A stretch of 64,000 bases of DNA. It comes from Youxingia wuxianensis (lineage in GTDB: Bacteria; Bacillota; Clostridia; Oscillospirales; Ruminococcaceae). Below are positions 42,224 through 50,578 of the stretch, piece by piece. Each line of letters begins with the position of its first letter. Positions within the stretch are counted from its first letter, which is position 1. The notes below the pieces were generated by a model that was not told where the DNA came from, did no database searches, and saw only the letters and a list, made by a program, of their open reading frames with translations. The stretch covers positions 1 through 64,000 of the forward strand of contig NZ_JACRTD010000003.1 in assembly GCF_014385085.1 (NCBI RefSeq), given 5' to 3'. The position numbers and the translations under genes are program-made.

Positions 42224-42237
42224 CGGTGTAGCCTCCT

Positions 42238-42828
42238 TTACAGAAGTTCCAGCACTGCGGCGGCAGGCTCGGCAAACTCCGCCGGGGCTTGCTCCAATAC
42301 GCTCCGATAGGCCAGCATCGCCTGCCAGGAGTAATAATAGAAACTGTAAAACTCGTCTGCTGGGAAGACCTCGTCCTCCTCGTAGCGCATCTCATCTTCT
42401 TCCTCGTCGTATTCCTCCGACCACAGGTATTCTTCCTTCAGCAGATCGGAGAACAGCGTCAGCGGCTCGGCGTGTTCCATCTCATCTCCATCACGGAAGC
42501 ACTGGAGGATGCAGGAGAAGAAGTCCAGCAGCTCCCCGGCCAGGAAATGGGCTGCGGGGTTCTGCCCGCTGTCTGCGAGGGCCTTCTCCAGAATTCGGCT
42601 CAGGAACACCATGCCAAAGGGGGTGGCGTGCCAAAGGGTACTCTGGTGCTCCATGTTGGTGGTGAGCTCGTAGAGGGACTCTTTGACGGACGCCAAATCA
42701 CGCATCTGCTCCAGCACTGTCAGGTGTGTGGGAAAATCCGTCCCCCGGCCATAGGCGGTGGTGAGCCGGTGCCACGGGACATCAGCGACCTTGAGATGGG
42801 TGATGTAGGTTCTGTTCTTCTCTGTCAT
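42238..42828 (-). CDS. Hypothetical acidic protein (196 aa)
   Basis: The protein begins MTEKNRTYITHLKVADVPWH and is mostly helical, with an acidic low-complexity stretch near residue 140 (SEEYDEEEDEMRYEEDE). AAGGAGGGCAGCAAC precedes the ATG. No family is recognised. The strongly acidic segment could mimic nucleic acid, as in some nuclease inhibitors; this is speculation. Confidence 0.68.
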   Translation of the reverse strand: MTEKNRTYITHLKVADVPWHRLTTAYGRGTDFPTHLTVLEQMRDLASVKESLYELTTNMEHQSTLWHATPFGMVFLSRILEKALADSGQNPAAHFLAGELLDFFSCILQCFRDGDEMEHAEPLTLFSDLLKEEYLWSEEYDEEEDEMRYEEDEVFPADEFYSFYYYSWQAMLAYRSVLEQAPAEFAEPAAAVLELL

Positions 42829-42841
42829 GTTGCTGCCCTCC

Positions 42842-43462
42842 TTATCCCGCCGTCTGGCTGAGGTACTCCTTCTCCAGCGCGGTGTACCACCGTTTCAGCA
42901 TGGTTTCCAGACTGCTTTTCCCGCCTCGATCTGTAAAAACAAGGAACTTTTGCATCAGTCTGGGGAAAAAATATTTGCCCGCTGTTGTCAGATCCTGATT
43001 GAGATAGACCATCCGCAGGATACGGCCCTGCCGGTCCAGAGGGTTCTTTTTCAGCAGCTCCTTTTCAAAGCAGAAGCGCAGGAATACCACATTCTCGTCG
43101 TAGAAGTCCTCCACCACAGCCGCGCCAATGCTGGTGTATGTGATGTCGTACACCAAACGGCTCCAGTCAAATTTCTCGGCATAGAGCAGTTTCAGCGCCT
43201 TTGCCCAGTGTTCCTCCGGGATCACCAGCATCCTGTGCTGGGCGGTACTGGAGTAGCCACGGTAGACGGGTTCCGGCTGCCCCAGGAGTTCACTCACACT
43301 GTCGGCGTAGACGAAGCACAACTCCTCATCGAACAGGCCACCGATGAAGTTGCCGTTGCAGTACAACATATAATTCTTGGACTTGGCTGGAGAATAAGAA
43401 CGGCTATATTCCTGCGAGTCCAGGCTTTTATGTACCTTGTTCAGAAAGTCTATTGATGTCAT
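42842..43462 (-). CDS. Hypothetical protein with TfoX-like N-terminus (206 aa)
   Basis: The first 100 residues (KNYMLYCNGNFIGGLFDEEL, CFVYADSVSELLG, YRGYSSTAQHRMLVIPEEHW) recall the TfoX N-terminal fold. The rest is unassigned (FDWSRLVYDITYTSIGAAVV). The ATG at 43462 follows GAGGAGTAAAGCC. It starts four bases after the ankyrin gene stop, so the two are probably coupled. Confidence 0.65.
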   Translation of the reverse strand: MTSIDFLNKVHKSLDSQEYSRSYSPAKSKNYMLYCNGNFIGGLFDEELCFVYADSVSELLGQPEPVYRGYSSTAQHRMLVIPEEHWAKALKLLYAEKFDWSRLVYDITYTSIGAAVVEDFYDENVVFLRFCFEKELLKKNPLDRQGRILRMVYLNQDLTTAGKYFFPRLMQKFLVFTDRGGKSSLETMLKRWYTALEKEYLSQTAG

Positions 43463-43466
43463 GGCT

Positions 43467-44546
43467 TTACTCCTCAAACTCGCCCTCGATCATCCCGTTC
43501 AGATACCGACCGGGATCTGCGATGAAGTCATCCCATTTGGCCAGAGGGTGGAATTCCTCATGCTCGATGTCCAGATACCATAGTTTCTTGTCCCTGGGGC
43601 TCCACAGCAGCAGATAGTCGCTGTAGTTGTCCATCTGCACCATGAGGGAGAGCAGCTTCTTCCGTTTCCAGGTCATCTCCTGCACATCCATGAAGGAGTA
43701 GAGTTCCGCCCACTTCACCCATTCCTGATCCGGGAACTCCAGTCGCAGGGGGCCGGTCTTCAAGTATTCCACCAGCTTGGCGGGCAGCTTGTATGGCATA
43801 AGTTGCCGGATCTTTTCCTGCTCGTTGTGCCATTCCTCCGGTTCCAGGGCCTTCAGGTAGTCGGCCAACTCCTGATTTCTGTTCTGTACCGCCACGGTGT
43901 AAGGCCGGTCGCCGTATTTGTCAGCAATGGTGATGTCGGCTCCTTGCTCAATGAGCCAGCGCACCATGGGGAGATTTTTGTGTCGGACAGCTTCAGTGAC
44001 AGCGGTGGAGGCGTTCGGAAACACCATGTCCGGCTTGTGGTAATTGATGTCTGCCCCTTTTTCCAGAAGCAGTCGGGCAAGTTTGGTATTGCCCTCGGAC
44101 ACAGCGGCCCGGAATGCCTCGCCGCCAAACTTTTCCACTGTGATCCCGGCTTGCTCCAGTACCTGGATATTCTCCGCTCGCTGTCCCCAGCGCACTTCCT
44201 GGAAGGCACGCTCTTTCTGCTTCGGAGTGAGTTTTGCGGCCTGTCCAGCAAAGAGCGCCACCACCTCCGGCCCACAACAGCGGGCGGCGGTGAGCAGCAG
44301 GGGCTGTTCCTCTGCCAGACCGGGATCGGCTCCATGCTCCAGTAGGAAGTGAATCATGGGCACATCATTCCGAAAAACCGCGATCTCCAATGGCATCAGC
44401 TTGATGTATTCGCTGAGCTGGATGGGAACATCCAAATCCAGACCGCCCTGAAGCAACGCCTCCAGCTTGGGAGTATCATGGTCACAGATGGCGGCAGCCG
44501 TTTCCGGGAGGGTCTCCCAGCGGCCAATATATGCAATTTGGTACAT
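43467..44546 (-). CDS. Ankyrin-repeat protein with SMI1-like C-terminus
   Basis: At least four ankyrin units are seen: DTPKLEALLQGGLDLDVPIQ, VPMIHFLLEHGADPGLAEEQ, NTKLARLLLEKGADINYHKP and LPMVRWLIEQGADITIADKY. The C-terminal 110 residues (LLWSPRDKKLWYLDIEHEEF) resemble the end of SMI1/KNR4-like domains. The ATG at 44546 lies behind AGCAGGTGCCTT. Ankyrin immunity proteins are known from polymorphic-toxin loci. Confidence 0.78.
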   Translation of the reverse strand: MYQIAYIGRWETLPETAAAICDHDTPKLEALLQGGLDLDVPIQLSEYIKLMPLEIAVFRNDVPMIHFLLEHGADPGLAEEQPLLLTAARCCGPEVVALFAGQAAKLTPKQKERAFQEVRWGQRAENIQVLEQAGITVEKFGGEAFRAAVSEGNTKLARLLLEKGADINYHKPDMVFPNASTAVTEAVRHKNLPMVRWLIEQGADITIADKYGDRPYTVAVQNRNQELADYLKALEPEEWHNEQEKIRQLMPYKLPAKLVEYLKTGPLRLEFPDQEWVKWAELYSFMDVQEMTWKRKKLLSLMVQMDNYSDYLLLWSPRDKKLWYLDIEHEEFHPLAKWDDFIADPGRYLNGMIEGEFEE

Positions 44547-44572
44547 AAGGCACCTGCTTTCTCGACTTGTAC

Positions 44573-45715
44573 TCATTCATCCCCGAACCGCTCAGCAGCG
44601 TCTTTGTAAACAGTGATGCTCTTAGCCACCTTCTTTTTCTGGCTACGGATGCGGAAATAGTCCCACAGAACGCGCTTCAGTTCCGGGTTCTCCACCTTGA
44701 GGGGTAGCAGGCTGATGAACATTTCGTCGTAGCTTCCATATAGCACACCGCCCCGGTTGTAGGTCTGCCATGTCACCGTAGGTTTGCGGCCCTCCGGGTC
44801 CTTGGCCAAATCAAAGAGCCACCGCTCATCCAGATCCACATAGCGTTCAATCATAAACCTTGTGTCATAGGTTCCATAGCTATAATCCCCCCAGAAAATC
44901 AGAGCGATCATTCCATCCGGGCCCAGGCGTTCATAGGTCCAGTCTTCCGGATAACAGCGGTAATGGAGCATTCCCAGCGCATGGAACAAATAGCCTTTTT
45001 GCGGCGTATCCAGAAGGGGTGAATAGGTCTCGTACACCTGCTCCTTGGGCTGGGTGATGATCGCCTTCATAAAGACCGGCATCAGCCAGCTGCCGCCATA
45101 GCGTTCATTCAGCTCATCAGCCAATGCTTGCAGTCGCTCATCCGGGTTGCGGATCAGGGAGGCGGTAAGTACCACAGCGGGAATTTTCTCTTTTTCCTTG
45201 GGGGTGGCATCCCAAATGCGAAGCCCGTCCGTGATCCACCAGGAGGTGCAGTCATCATCGGAATAAACAGGCGCGCGTTTCAGCTGGGCGATCCGCTGGG
45301 TGTTCTCCGCCAGGAAGCGGTAGACCTCCAGCATTTTAGGCGAGGCTTTCCCCAACATCAAATGGAAACAGAAGTTCAGTTGTTCTATATTCAGTGGCTT
45401 TGTGTCCCCCTCGTCCAGCAGCTGGGAGAGAGTCTTCAGAATAACTGGGGCAATCTGCTCCGATACACAGTCGGAACAGGCATCCGACATGATATTGCTG
45501 CCCATCCATTTGCCCTTGACCAGCTTGGCCCACAGTGGGGCAGCAGGGGCATACTCCAGCTGCGCCAAAGCCTTTTGAGCAGCCGTTTTGCATTTGCCCT
45601 TTTCTGTATTCACAAGCTGGAACAGCAGTTCGCCGTTTGCTTCATCCTTGCCCAGCTCCAAAATGGCCTGTTCTCGCTTTACGCCCTTGGGAGGCAGTTG
45701 TTCCAAAGTCATCAT
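44573..45715 (-). CDS. HEAT-like repeat protein (380 aa)
   Basis: The N-terminal 150 residues are helical repeats (KGVKREQAILELGKDEANGE; KTAAQKALAQLEYAPAAPLW). The C-terminal half is mixed (RYVDLDERWLFDLAKDPEGR). The first 23 codons are duplicated at 46485-46553 on the other side of the 45829 gene, which indicates a recombination event at this junction. No family name is assigned. Confidence 0.72.
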   Translation of the reverse strand: MMTLEQLPPKGVKREQAILELGKDEANGELLFQLVNTEKGKCKTAAQKALAQLEYAPAAPLWAKLVKGKWMGSNIMSDACSDCVSEQIAPVILKTLSQLLDEGDTKPLNIEQLNFCFHLMLGKASPKMLEVYRFLAENTQRIAQLKRAPVYSDDDCTSWWITDGLRIWDATPKEKEKIPAVVLTASLIRNPDERLQALADELNERYGGSWLMPVFMKAIITQPKEQVYETYSPLLDTPQKGYLFHALGMLHYRCYPEDWTYERLGPDGMIALIFWGDYSYGTYDTRFMIERYVDLDERWLFDLAKDPEGRKPTVTWQTYNRGGVLYGSYDEMFISLLPLKVENPELKRVLWDYFRIRSQKKKVAKSITVYKDAAERFGDE

Positions 45716-45801
45716 TCATTTTTCTCCTATCCCACAATGGTGGTTTCCTTGATGGTCAGATTGTCGTAATTCATGGCGATCAGTTTCCCGGCGGTCTCCG
45801 G
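45646..45801. repeat. Diverged direct repeat, copy A
   Basis: About 156 bases are some 94% identical (by eye about ten differences) to 46484-46638. The segment spans the first codons of the HEAT-like gene, the intergenic gap and the last 22 codons of an allele of the 46564 gene (ending IKETTIVG). Copies A and B flank the 45829-46473 gene. Confidence 0.85.
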
Positions 45802-45828
45802 CTCGGCCGAAGGAGCGACTGCATATAC

Positions 45829-46473
45829 TTACTGCTTTTTCTGGCAAAACTCTTTCACATAATCGTATATGCTCTTTATCCCGCCATCGGTTACTGTATT
45901 AAATAGGCCATAAGGTTCGTTTTCCAGCTGCTTTTCTGCAAGGAGCATTGCCTGGCGGAAATTCCCTTCTGCGATTTCACACAGTACGACATTCAATCGT
46001 GCGGCCGGCGCAGTATCATGGAGAATCTCCGCTTTGAAGTCGGAGACTGTACTGCATCGGCTATGATGGTCTTGAATGGACTTGTTAAACCGACAAAACG
46101 CCTCATTCATGACCAAGGTTGCTGCGTCCACCGTGGGGACAGGTAGTTCCATTTCCTTGATGATATGAGCGGAAGGGGAATGTGCCGCTGTGATATGGAA
46201 ACTAAATGATTTCTTCCGGGCTACCTCACCCATTTCATATACATCCCAAAAGACATTGTCAATGACGCATGGCTTTGTGGAAACGACTGCTCTTATGGCA
46301 GTACCACGCCGGACAGGGGGCGCAGATAGAAACACTTCATATAAGAAATCACCCAGGACCTTATAGGCGCAGTCTGCAACCACTTTGAAGCCATGTTCTC
46401 CGGCAACTACTTTTAGGTTTTTGGAAATCATCGCGCTTAATTCCTTGACTGTCTTCTGCTCCTGCCGTGTCAT
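45829..46473 (-). CDS. Hypothetical protein (214 aa) between direct repeats
   Basis: The protein begins MTRQEQKTVKELSAMISKNL and ends IYDYVKEFCQKKQ. It contains TLVMNEAFCRFNKSIQDHHS and an alpha/beta N-terminal half. It is AT-richer than its neighbours and sits exactly between two diverged copies of the same junction, so it was probably brought in by recombination. Its ATG overlaps the TGA of a 27-codon gene fragment. No family is recognised. Confidence 0.7.
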   Translation of the reverse strand: MTRQEQKTVKELSAMISKNLKVVAGEHGFKVVADCAYKVLGDFLYEVFLSAPPVRRGTAIRAVVSTKPCVIDNVFWDVYEMGEVARKKSFSFHITAAHSPSAHIIKEMELPVPTVDAATLVMNEAFCRFNKSIQDHHSRCSTVSDFKAEILHDTAPAARLNVVLCEIAEGNFRQAMLLAEKQLENEPYGLFNTVTDGGIKSIYDYVKEFCQKKQ

Positions 46474-46553
46474 GCTATTTCCACCTTGCCCAGCTCCAAA
46501 ATGGCATGTTCTCGCTTTACGCCCTTGGGAGGCAGTTGTTCCAAAGTCATCAT
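46470..46553 (-). pseudogene. Truncated 5' fragment of the HEAT-like gene
   Basis: The frame MMTLEQLPPKGVKREHAILE then LGKVEIA and TGA repeats the first 23 codons of the gene at 44573-45715 with one amino-acid change (Q to H), then diverges. Its stop overlaps the start of the 45829-46473 gene (ATGA). It is a relic of the recombination that placed that gene here and may now serve as a translational lead-in. Confidence 0.75.
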
Positions 46554-46638
46554 TCTTTTTCTCCTATCCCACAATGGTGGTCTCCTTGACGACCAGATTG
46601 TCGTAATCCATGGCGATCAGTTTCCCGGCGGCTTCTGG
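46484..46638. repeat. Diverged direct repeat, copy B
   Basis: This is the partner of 45646-45801. It contains the intact 3' end of the 46564 gene (VVKETTIVG) and the truncated start of the HEAT-like gene. The differences from copy A include several synonymous changes, so the two copies come from different alleles rather than a fresh duplication. Confidence 0.85.
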
Positions 46639-47151
46639 GGTACACATGAACCAGGTGCTCACGCCCCAGGCATCCATCCTTGTGACGGTGAAGAAGTCGG
46701 TTTCGGCGGGAGAGGGATTTCTGGCGTCAAGATAGCGGTCGGAATAGAGGTAGACCAGATCCACCTCCCGGTCCGGTAGCCACTTGGCCCGGCGCGCACG
46801 CGGTTTACCATTTTTCAGAGTCTTTTCTCTGGGGTTCTCAAACCACGCCAGTTCCTTGATCTTCAGACCGGTGAAGGTATCCATGAGCCGCTGGGCAATC
46901 TCCCGGTGGGTAAATACTCCGCAGTCCCAGGAGCCCATCAGCCATGTCTGTATAAAGTCGCCCACCTTGCTGCCAGGAGCAGGCGGCCCATAGACGCTCT
47001 CGTCCGCCCACATGACCTCCATCTTTTCACATTGATCTGGCCGGGGACAGGACTTCTTGTTGCCGTATCGGTACATGATATTCACATAACCGAAGTCCTT
47101 GCCGGTTCGGTCATGACCAACGGCTTCCACTTTATAGGCAGTTATGGACAT
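46564..47151 (-). CDS. Hypothetical protein (195 aa)
   Basis: The ATG at 47151 (MSITAYKVEAVGHDRTGKDF) follows GAGGTGGAACTGCA. The protein has NIMYRYGNKKSCPRPDQCEK, WLPDREVDLVYLYSDRYLDA and a C-terminal AMDYDNLVVKETTIVG. It looks like a cytosolic beta-rich protein. The last 22 codons have a second, diverged copy at 45729-45801, proof that alleles of this gene have recombined here. Confidence 0.68.
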   Translation of the reverse strand: MSITAYKVEAVGHDRTGKDFGYVNIMYRYGNKKSCPRPDQCEKMEVMWADESVYGPPAPGSKVGDFIQTWLMGSWDCGVFTHREIAQRLMDTFTGLKIKELAWFENPREKTLKNGKPRARRAKWLPDREVDLVYLYSDRYLDARNPSPAETDFFTVTRMDAWGVSTWFMCTPEAAGKLIAMDYDNLVVKETTIVG

Positions 47152-47537
47152 TGCAGTTCCACCTCCTGAGCCAGTACAAATCCGCACAGCCCAAGGGAAG
47201 AGTCGATGACAAATACCCGGATGTGCTCCCGTTCCATGCGCTTCCGCAGTTCCTCGATGCTGCAGCAGGCGGGAAAGCCGTAAGAGATGGTCCCGCCCAG
47301 CAGGTCTTTGTACTGCTGGAAAAACCCGTCCACGGTGATCTCGTCCATGCCGAAGAGGATGTTGTCCTGGATCACATTTTCAAACCAGTGGGCCAGCAGG
47401 CCGGTGAAGCGAACGGATACTTTCTCTCCGGTCTCGGACTGGGTATCCATGTGCAGTGTGTGGGCTTCAAAGTCAGCGCAGTAGCGAAGGACTCTGTTGT
47501 CGTGCAGATTGTCAAAAGATTGAATTACCATACTCAT
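47142..47537 (-). CDS. Hypothetical immunity-type protein (131 aa)
   Basis: The protein contains FDNLHDNRVLRYCADFEAHT, KVSVRFTGLLAHWFENVIQD and ISYGFPACCSIEELRKRMER. The first phrase is reminiscent of small immunity proteins with a conserved HD pair, but I cannot name the family. It overlaps the gene on each side by a few bases, indicating coupled translation. Confidence 0.68.
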   Translation of the reverse strand: MSMVIQSFDNLHDNRVLRYCADFEAHTLHMDTQSETGEKVSVRFTGLLAHWFENVIQDNILFGMDEITVDGFFQQYKDLLGGTISYGFPACCSIEELRKRMEREHIRVFVIDSSLGLCGFVLAQEVELQCP

Positions 47538-48073
47538 GCCAGCTCTGCGTCCAAAATCTGGACTTGTTTTCCTTCCTCGTTCACATAGTAAAGGGCGATA
47601 TAGTCGATGCCGTCCCGCTTGATCTGCTCCCAGGGCATCCGCCCGCCGCTGATCAGCTCCACGGTATCGTTCTCGTCCGGCTCGAAGTCCTCTTTCTCAT
47701 CCTCATAGTCAATGCTGTACCCCAGCTCCAGCACCAGCTTGGAGGCGGGGATCTCATACCGCTTGAGGGGACGGTGTTCCAGCTCGGATGGATCATGTTC
47801 TTCGCAGAACATATTGTCGTAGCCATGCCGCCCGCCATCAAAGATCACGAACTCCTCGCCGCTGGCCGGGTCACGGGCCGCCACCAGTCCGGGAGCCTCG
47901 TCGCCATCCACAATATAGGATTGGGGCTCTCCCTTCACCGTGAGCAAATCTCCGTAATACCAGACCTCCAGCAGTTCACTGCCGGTGGAAGAACACAATG
48001 TCACGGTGGGCAGGCGTTTCTGTGCATACTCCTTCACATGGCCGGTGAGCCAGGTAGGATATTTTTCACTCAT
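47534..48073 (-). CDS. Hypothetical acidic protein (179 aa)
   Basis: The protein begins MSEKYPTWLTGHVKEYAQKR and contains SYIVDGDEAPGLVAARDPAS and a strongly acidic stretch (YEDEKEDFEPDENDTVEL). AGGAGGACGAACG precedes the ATG. It ends four bases into the next gene. No family is recognised. Confidence 0.68.
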   Translation of the reverse strand: MSEKYPTWLTGHVKEYAQKRLPTVTLCSSTGSELLEVWYYGDLLTVKGEPQSYIVDGDEAPGLVAARDPASGEEFVIFDGGRHGYDNMFCEEHDPSELEHRPLKRYEIPASKLVLELGYSIDYEDEKEDFEPDENDTVELISGGRMPWEQIKRDGIDYIALYYVNEEGKQVQILDAELA

Positions 48074-48085
48074 CGTTCGTCCTCC

Positions 48086-48310
48086 TTACAGCACCCAGGA
48101 CATGATGCTGGTCACAATCAGCACGATTCCCAGTAGGAAGAAGATCACCCGCCTGGAGCCGCGGCCATAGCGGTGAGAGTCCGGCTTGCCGGTGGGGTCA
48201 CAGAGCCAGTTCCAGTTCATGATGGCCCCAATCAGCAGGACAGCGCCGATGATCAGGGTTACCCAGTTCCAATGTTCCTGTAAAAAAACCGTGATCTGCT
48301 CGCTGTTCAT
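48086..48310 (-). CDS. Imm17-like small membrane protein
   Basis: The 74-residue protein has two hydrophobic helices (WVTLIIGAVLLIGAIMNWNW at about 16-36 and VIFFLLGIVLIVTSIMSWVL at 55-74) joined by a basic loop, the layout of Imm17. Imm17 proteins protect from toxins acting at the membrane or cell surface. AGAGAGGAGGAAACC precedes the ATG. It is the only clear membrane protein of the array. Confidence 0.78.
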   Translation of the reverse strand: MNSEQITVFLQEHWNWVTLIIGAVLLIGAIMNWNWLCDPTGKPDSHRYGRGSRRVIFFLLGIVLIVTSIMSWVL

Positions 48311-48328
48311 TTAGGTTTCCTCCTCTCT

Positions 48329-49171
48329 TTATCCCTGTATATCAGCGTCAACGGGGCCTTTTTTCAGCGTTCCATTCACCGTGACCACATGGCCCCAGAA
48401 CATATCGTCGTCCTCATACCAGGCGGTAAAACGCCCACCCGGAGATACTGTAAACTCAGTGAGCAGGATACGCCGGGCGAACTCATCCTCGGTGATGGGG
48501 TCTTTCTCCGGGTCCCGGTTAGTCTGGTCATTGTCCGCCAGCCATTCGTTGGCCTGAGCAGTGAGCTTCTGGGCAGCCATCGCTCGCAGGGACTTATCCC
48601 AGGTTTCCTGGTCTGCCACCAGTTTCTTCATCACATTGGTGACACGGGGCCAGGACGCTTTCTTTTCAATCTCCACATCCAACGAGATCCGGACTTCTTT
48701 TCCCATCCACTTACAGGTCCCCTCGAATATGCTCATCTCACGATCCAGCGTGAGGGTTCCCAGCACTTCGTCCTCCAGAAGAATGGGCTTTGTGTATTCC
48801 GCCCAAATCTCCTCCAGTGCCGGACAGGGTACGCCTTCCTCCAGTACCTCCGTGACATACCACTGAGGTTCGTAGAGGGCATCACCTTTCCAGCCGCGGG
48901 CTTTGATCCGGTAGATCTGGCCCTTGGTAAACCGCTTGGAATAGTCGCCGGCATCCCGTTCCTTGTCCGTCAGCGGCCAGCTCAGGTAGCATCGACCGGA
49001 GATCGCCTGTCCGGTCTGGACATCCGCCATGGCGAGGGCATGGGTATGCGCCGCCCAGTAGGTATCCAGAAAGGTTTTGTCCGCGCTGACACCGTCCTGA
49101 ATCAGTACCAGTTTTTCCTCATCTTCTGGGGCGTACAGGGCAATAAAGTCCTTGACCGTTCTCTTTTTCAT
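48329..49171 (-). CDS. DUF2262 protein (third of three)
   Basis: The 280-residue protein starts MKKRTVKDFIALYAPEDEEK (ATG at 49171 after AAGGAGAACGCC). A DUF2262 domain occupies the C-terminal half (LGTLTLDREMSIFEGTCKWM; FTAWYEDDDMFWGHVVTVNG). It is a full-length paralogue of the 41384 protein, about 7 kb downstream. Retention of two diverged copies fits selection for different toxin partners. Confidence 0.82.
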   Translation of the reverse strand: MKKRTVKDFIALYAPEDEEKLVLIQDGVSADKTFLDTYWAAHTHALAMADVQTGQAISGRCYLSWPLTDKERDAGDYSKRFTKGQIYRIKARGWKGDALYEPQWYVTEVLEEGVPCPALEEIWAEYTKPILLEDEVLGTLTLDREMSIFEGTCKWMGKEVRISLDVEIEKKASWPRVTNVMKKLVADQETWDKSLRAMAAQKLTAQANEWLADNDQTNRDPEKDPITEDEFARRILLTEFTVSPGGRFTAWYEDDDMFWGHVVTVNGTLKKGPVDADIQG

Positions 49172-49181
49172 GGCGTTCTCC

Positions 49182-50564
49182 TTACGCAAATACCTGCTGG
49201 TATTTCTCTTTCAGTTCCTTGGGCGCTGTCTTGATGACCTTGCTGCCGCCGTTTTCAGAGGCTGTGCCCCAGATGGCCCAGAGCAGGCTCTGCCAAGCGA
49301 TGGCCCGGAATTTCGGGTCCTTGTCCTCTTCCGGCAGGAGATAAGCGGAAAAGCGGCGTTTGACTGTCAGCAGCGCATCCAGGCTTTCCGCATTGGCAAT
49401 CAAGCTGCGGAATTCCTTGGCAGGCTTCAGCCACTGCATAGACAATGCGCCCCGTACCAATACGCCCAGTGTCCATGTTTGGAAACCAAACTTCCGGATC
49501 AAGGCATGAAGGAATTTCTCTTGCAGGGAGGAGTGCTCGTCGTCGCAGAGATCCAAATACTCCGCCACCAGCGGCGCCCACTGTTCTCCCTCCAGTCCCA
49601 GAGCGAACACAGCAAAAGAGCCGGGCATGGCGCAGGCTTCATCCGCAAGGTTTTGGTACCACTCATACTCCCGCATAGCCAGACGAGTGTATCGCTCTAT
49701 AGCCGGATGCAGATCGGGGTGCTGCACAGCGCAGGCAAAGAGCTGATTGATGCCCTTCTTGGGCAAGCCGGGAATGGGCAGATAGATTTTCTGCTTTCCT
49801 CTGAATTCCACCGAGTAACTGCGGGGGAATTCCTCCTGCTCCAGCACCGCACACAGGTAGTCCAAGATCTCGGCATAGCACTCCTCGGTGGAGTCCTTGG
49901 CGGTGATTCGGATGGCAGCAAACGCATCATTGGCCGATGCGGTGAAATGCTCCGTCTTACGCTGCTGGATGTCCTTTGGTAATTTGCCGCTGCCGGCTGT
50001 TTTCAGTTGCTTCACCATATCTGGGCGAAGCTGGGAGACCAGGCCGAGGATGTGTTCGGTGGTGAGGGATTCAAAACTCTGCCCGTACACGGTATGGCAG
50101 ATCGCCACATAGCAGGCAAAGCGCAGCAGACCTTCGTCCACATCCTCCGCTCGCAATTCCGGCAGTACTGTGCAGGGTGGAAAGACGGTAAAGCCATCAT
50201 CCCGCTCTCCCACAAGGAAGAACCGCTCCTGCACCTGCTTTTCTATGTACTTCTCCAACTTATAGCGAATTTCTTGCCAGCCCACCAGCCGTCGCATGGC
50301 GTCGCAGAGAGAGACAGCATCCTCACAGGGAAATCCTTTCAACGGCAGCCTGGTCAGATACCGCTCCAGCAGCTGATCAGGGAGAAATGGCGTCCCGTTG
50401 TGGTTTCGCACCACGGTCGGGTAGGCGGAGTGATTTTCACGAGCGGTGCCGTTCAGCACATCCTGAATGCAGAGATCCGCCTCCGCCAGCACCTCCGGGG
50501 AAGTGTCCGGCTTGTGGATCAGATAGTAGCGGTTATGCACGCCATCACGCTTTGGCAAACTCAT
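49182..50564 (-). CDS. DUF6138-like protein (460 aa)
   Basis: The C-terminal half has the phrases I associate with DUF6138: GKQKIYLPIPGLPKKGINQL, YTRLAMREYEWYQNLADEAC, FAVFALGLEGEQWAPLVAEY and LDLCDDEHSSLQEKF. The N-terminal half is helical and unassigned. AGAGGAGACCTTGCC precedes the ATG. Function is unknown; the family occurs in immunity islands. Confidence 0.75.
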   Translation of the reverse strand: MSLPKRDGVHNRYYLIHKPDTSPEVLAEADLCIQDVLNGTARENHSAYPTVVRNHNGTPFLPDQLLERYLTRLPLKGFPCEDAVSLCDAMRRLVGWQEIRYKLEKYIEKQVQERFFLVGERDDGFTVFPPCTVLPELRAEDVDEGLLRFACYVAICHTVYGQSFESLTTEHILGLVSQLRPDMVKQLKTAGSGKLPKDIQQRKTEHFTASANDAFAAIRITAKDSTEECYAEILDYLCAVLEQEEFPRSYSVEFRGKQKIYLPIPGLPKKGINQLFACAVQHPDLHPAIERYTRLAMREYEWYQNLADEACAMPGSFAVFALGLEGEQWAPLVAEYLDLCDDEHSSLQEKFLHALIRKFGFQTWTLGVLVRGALSMQWLKPAKEFRSLIANAESLDALLTVKRRFSAYLLPEEDKDPKFRAIAWQSLLWAIWGTASENGGSKVIKTAPKELKEKYQQVFA

Positions 50565-50578
50565 GGCAAGGTCTCCTC

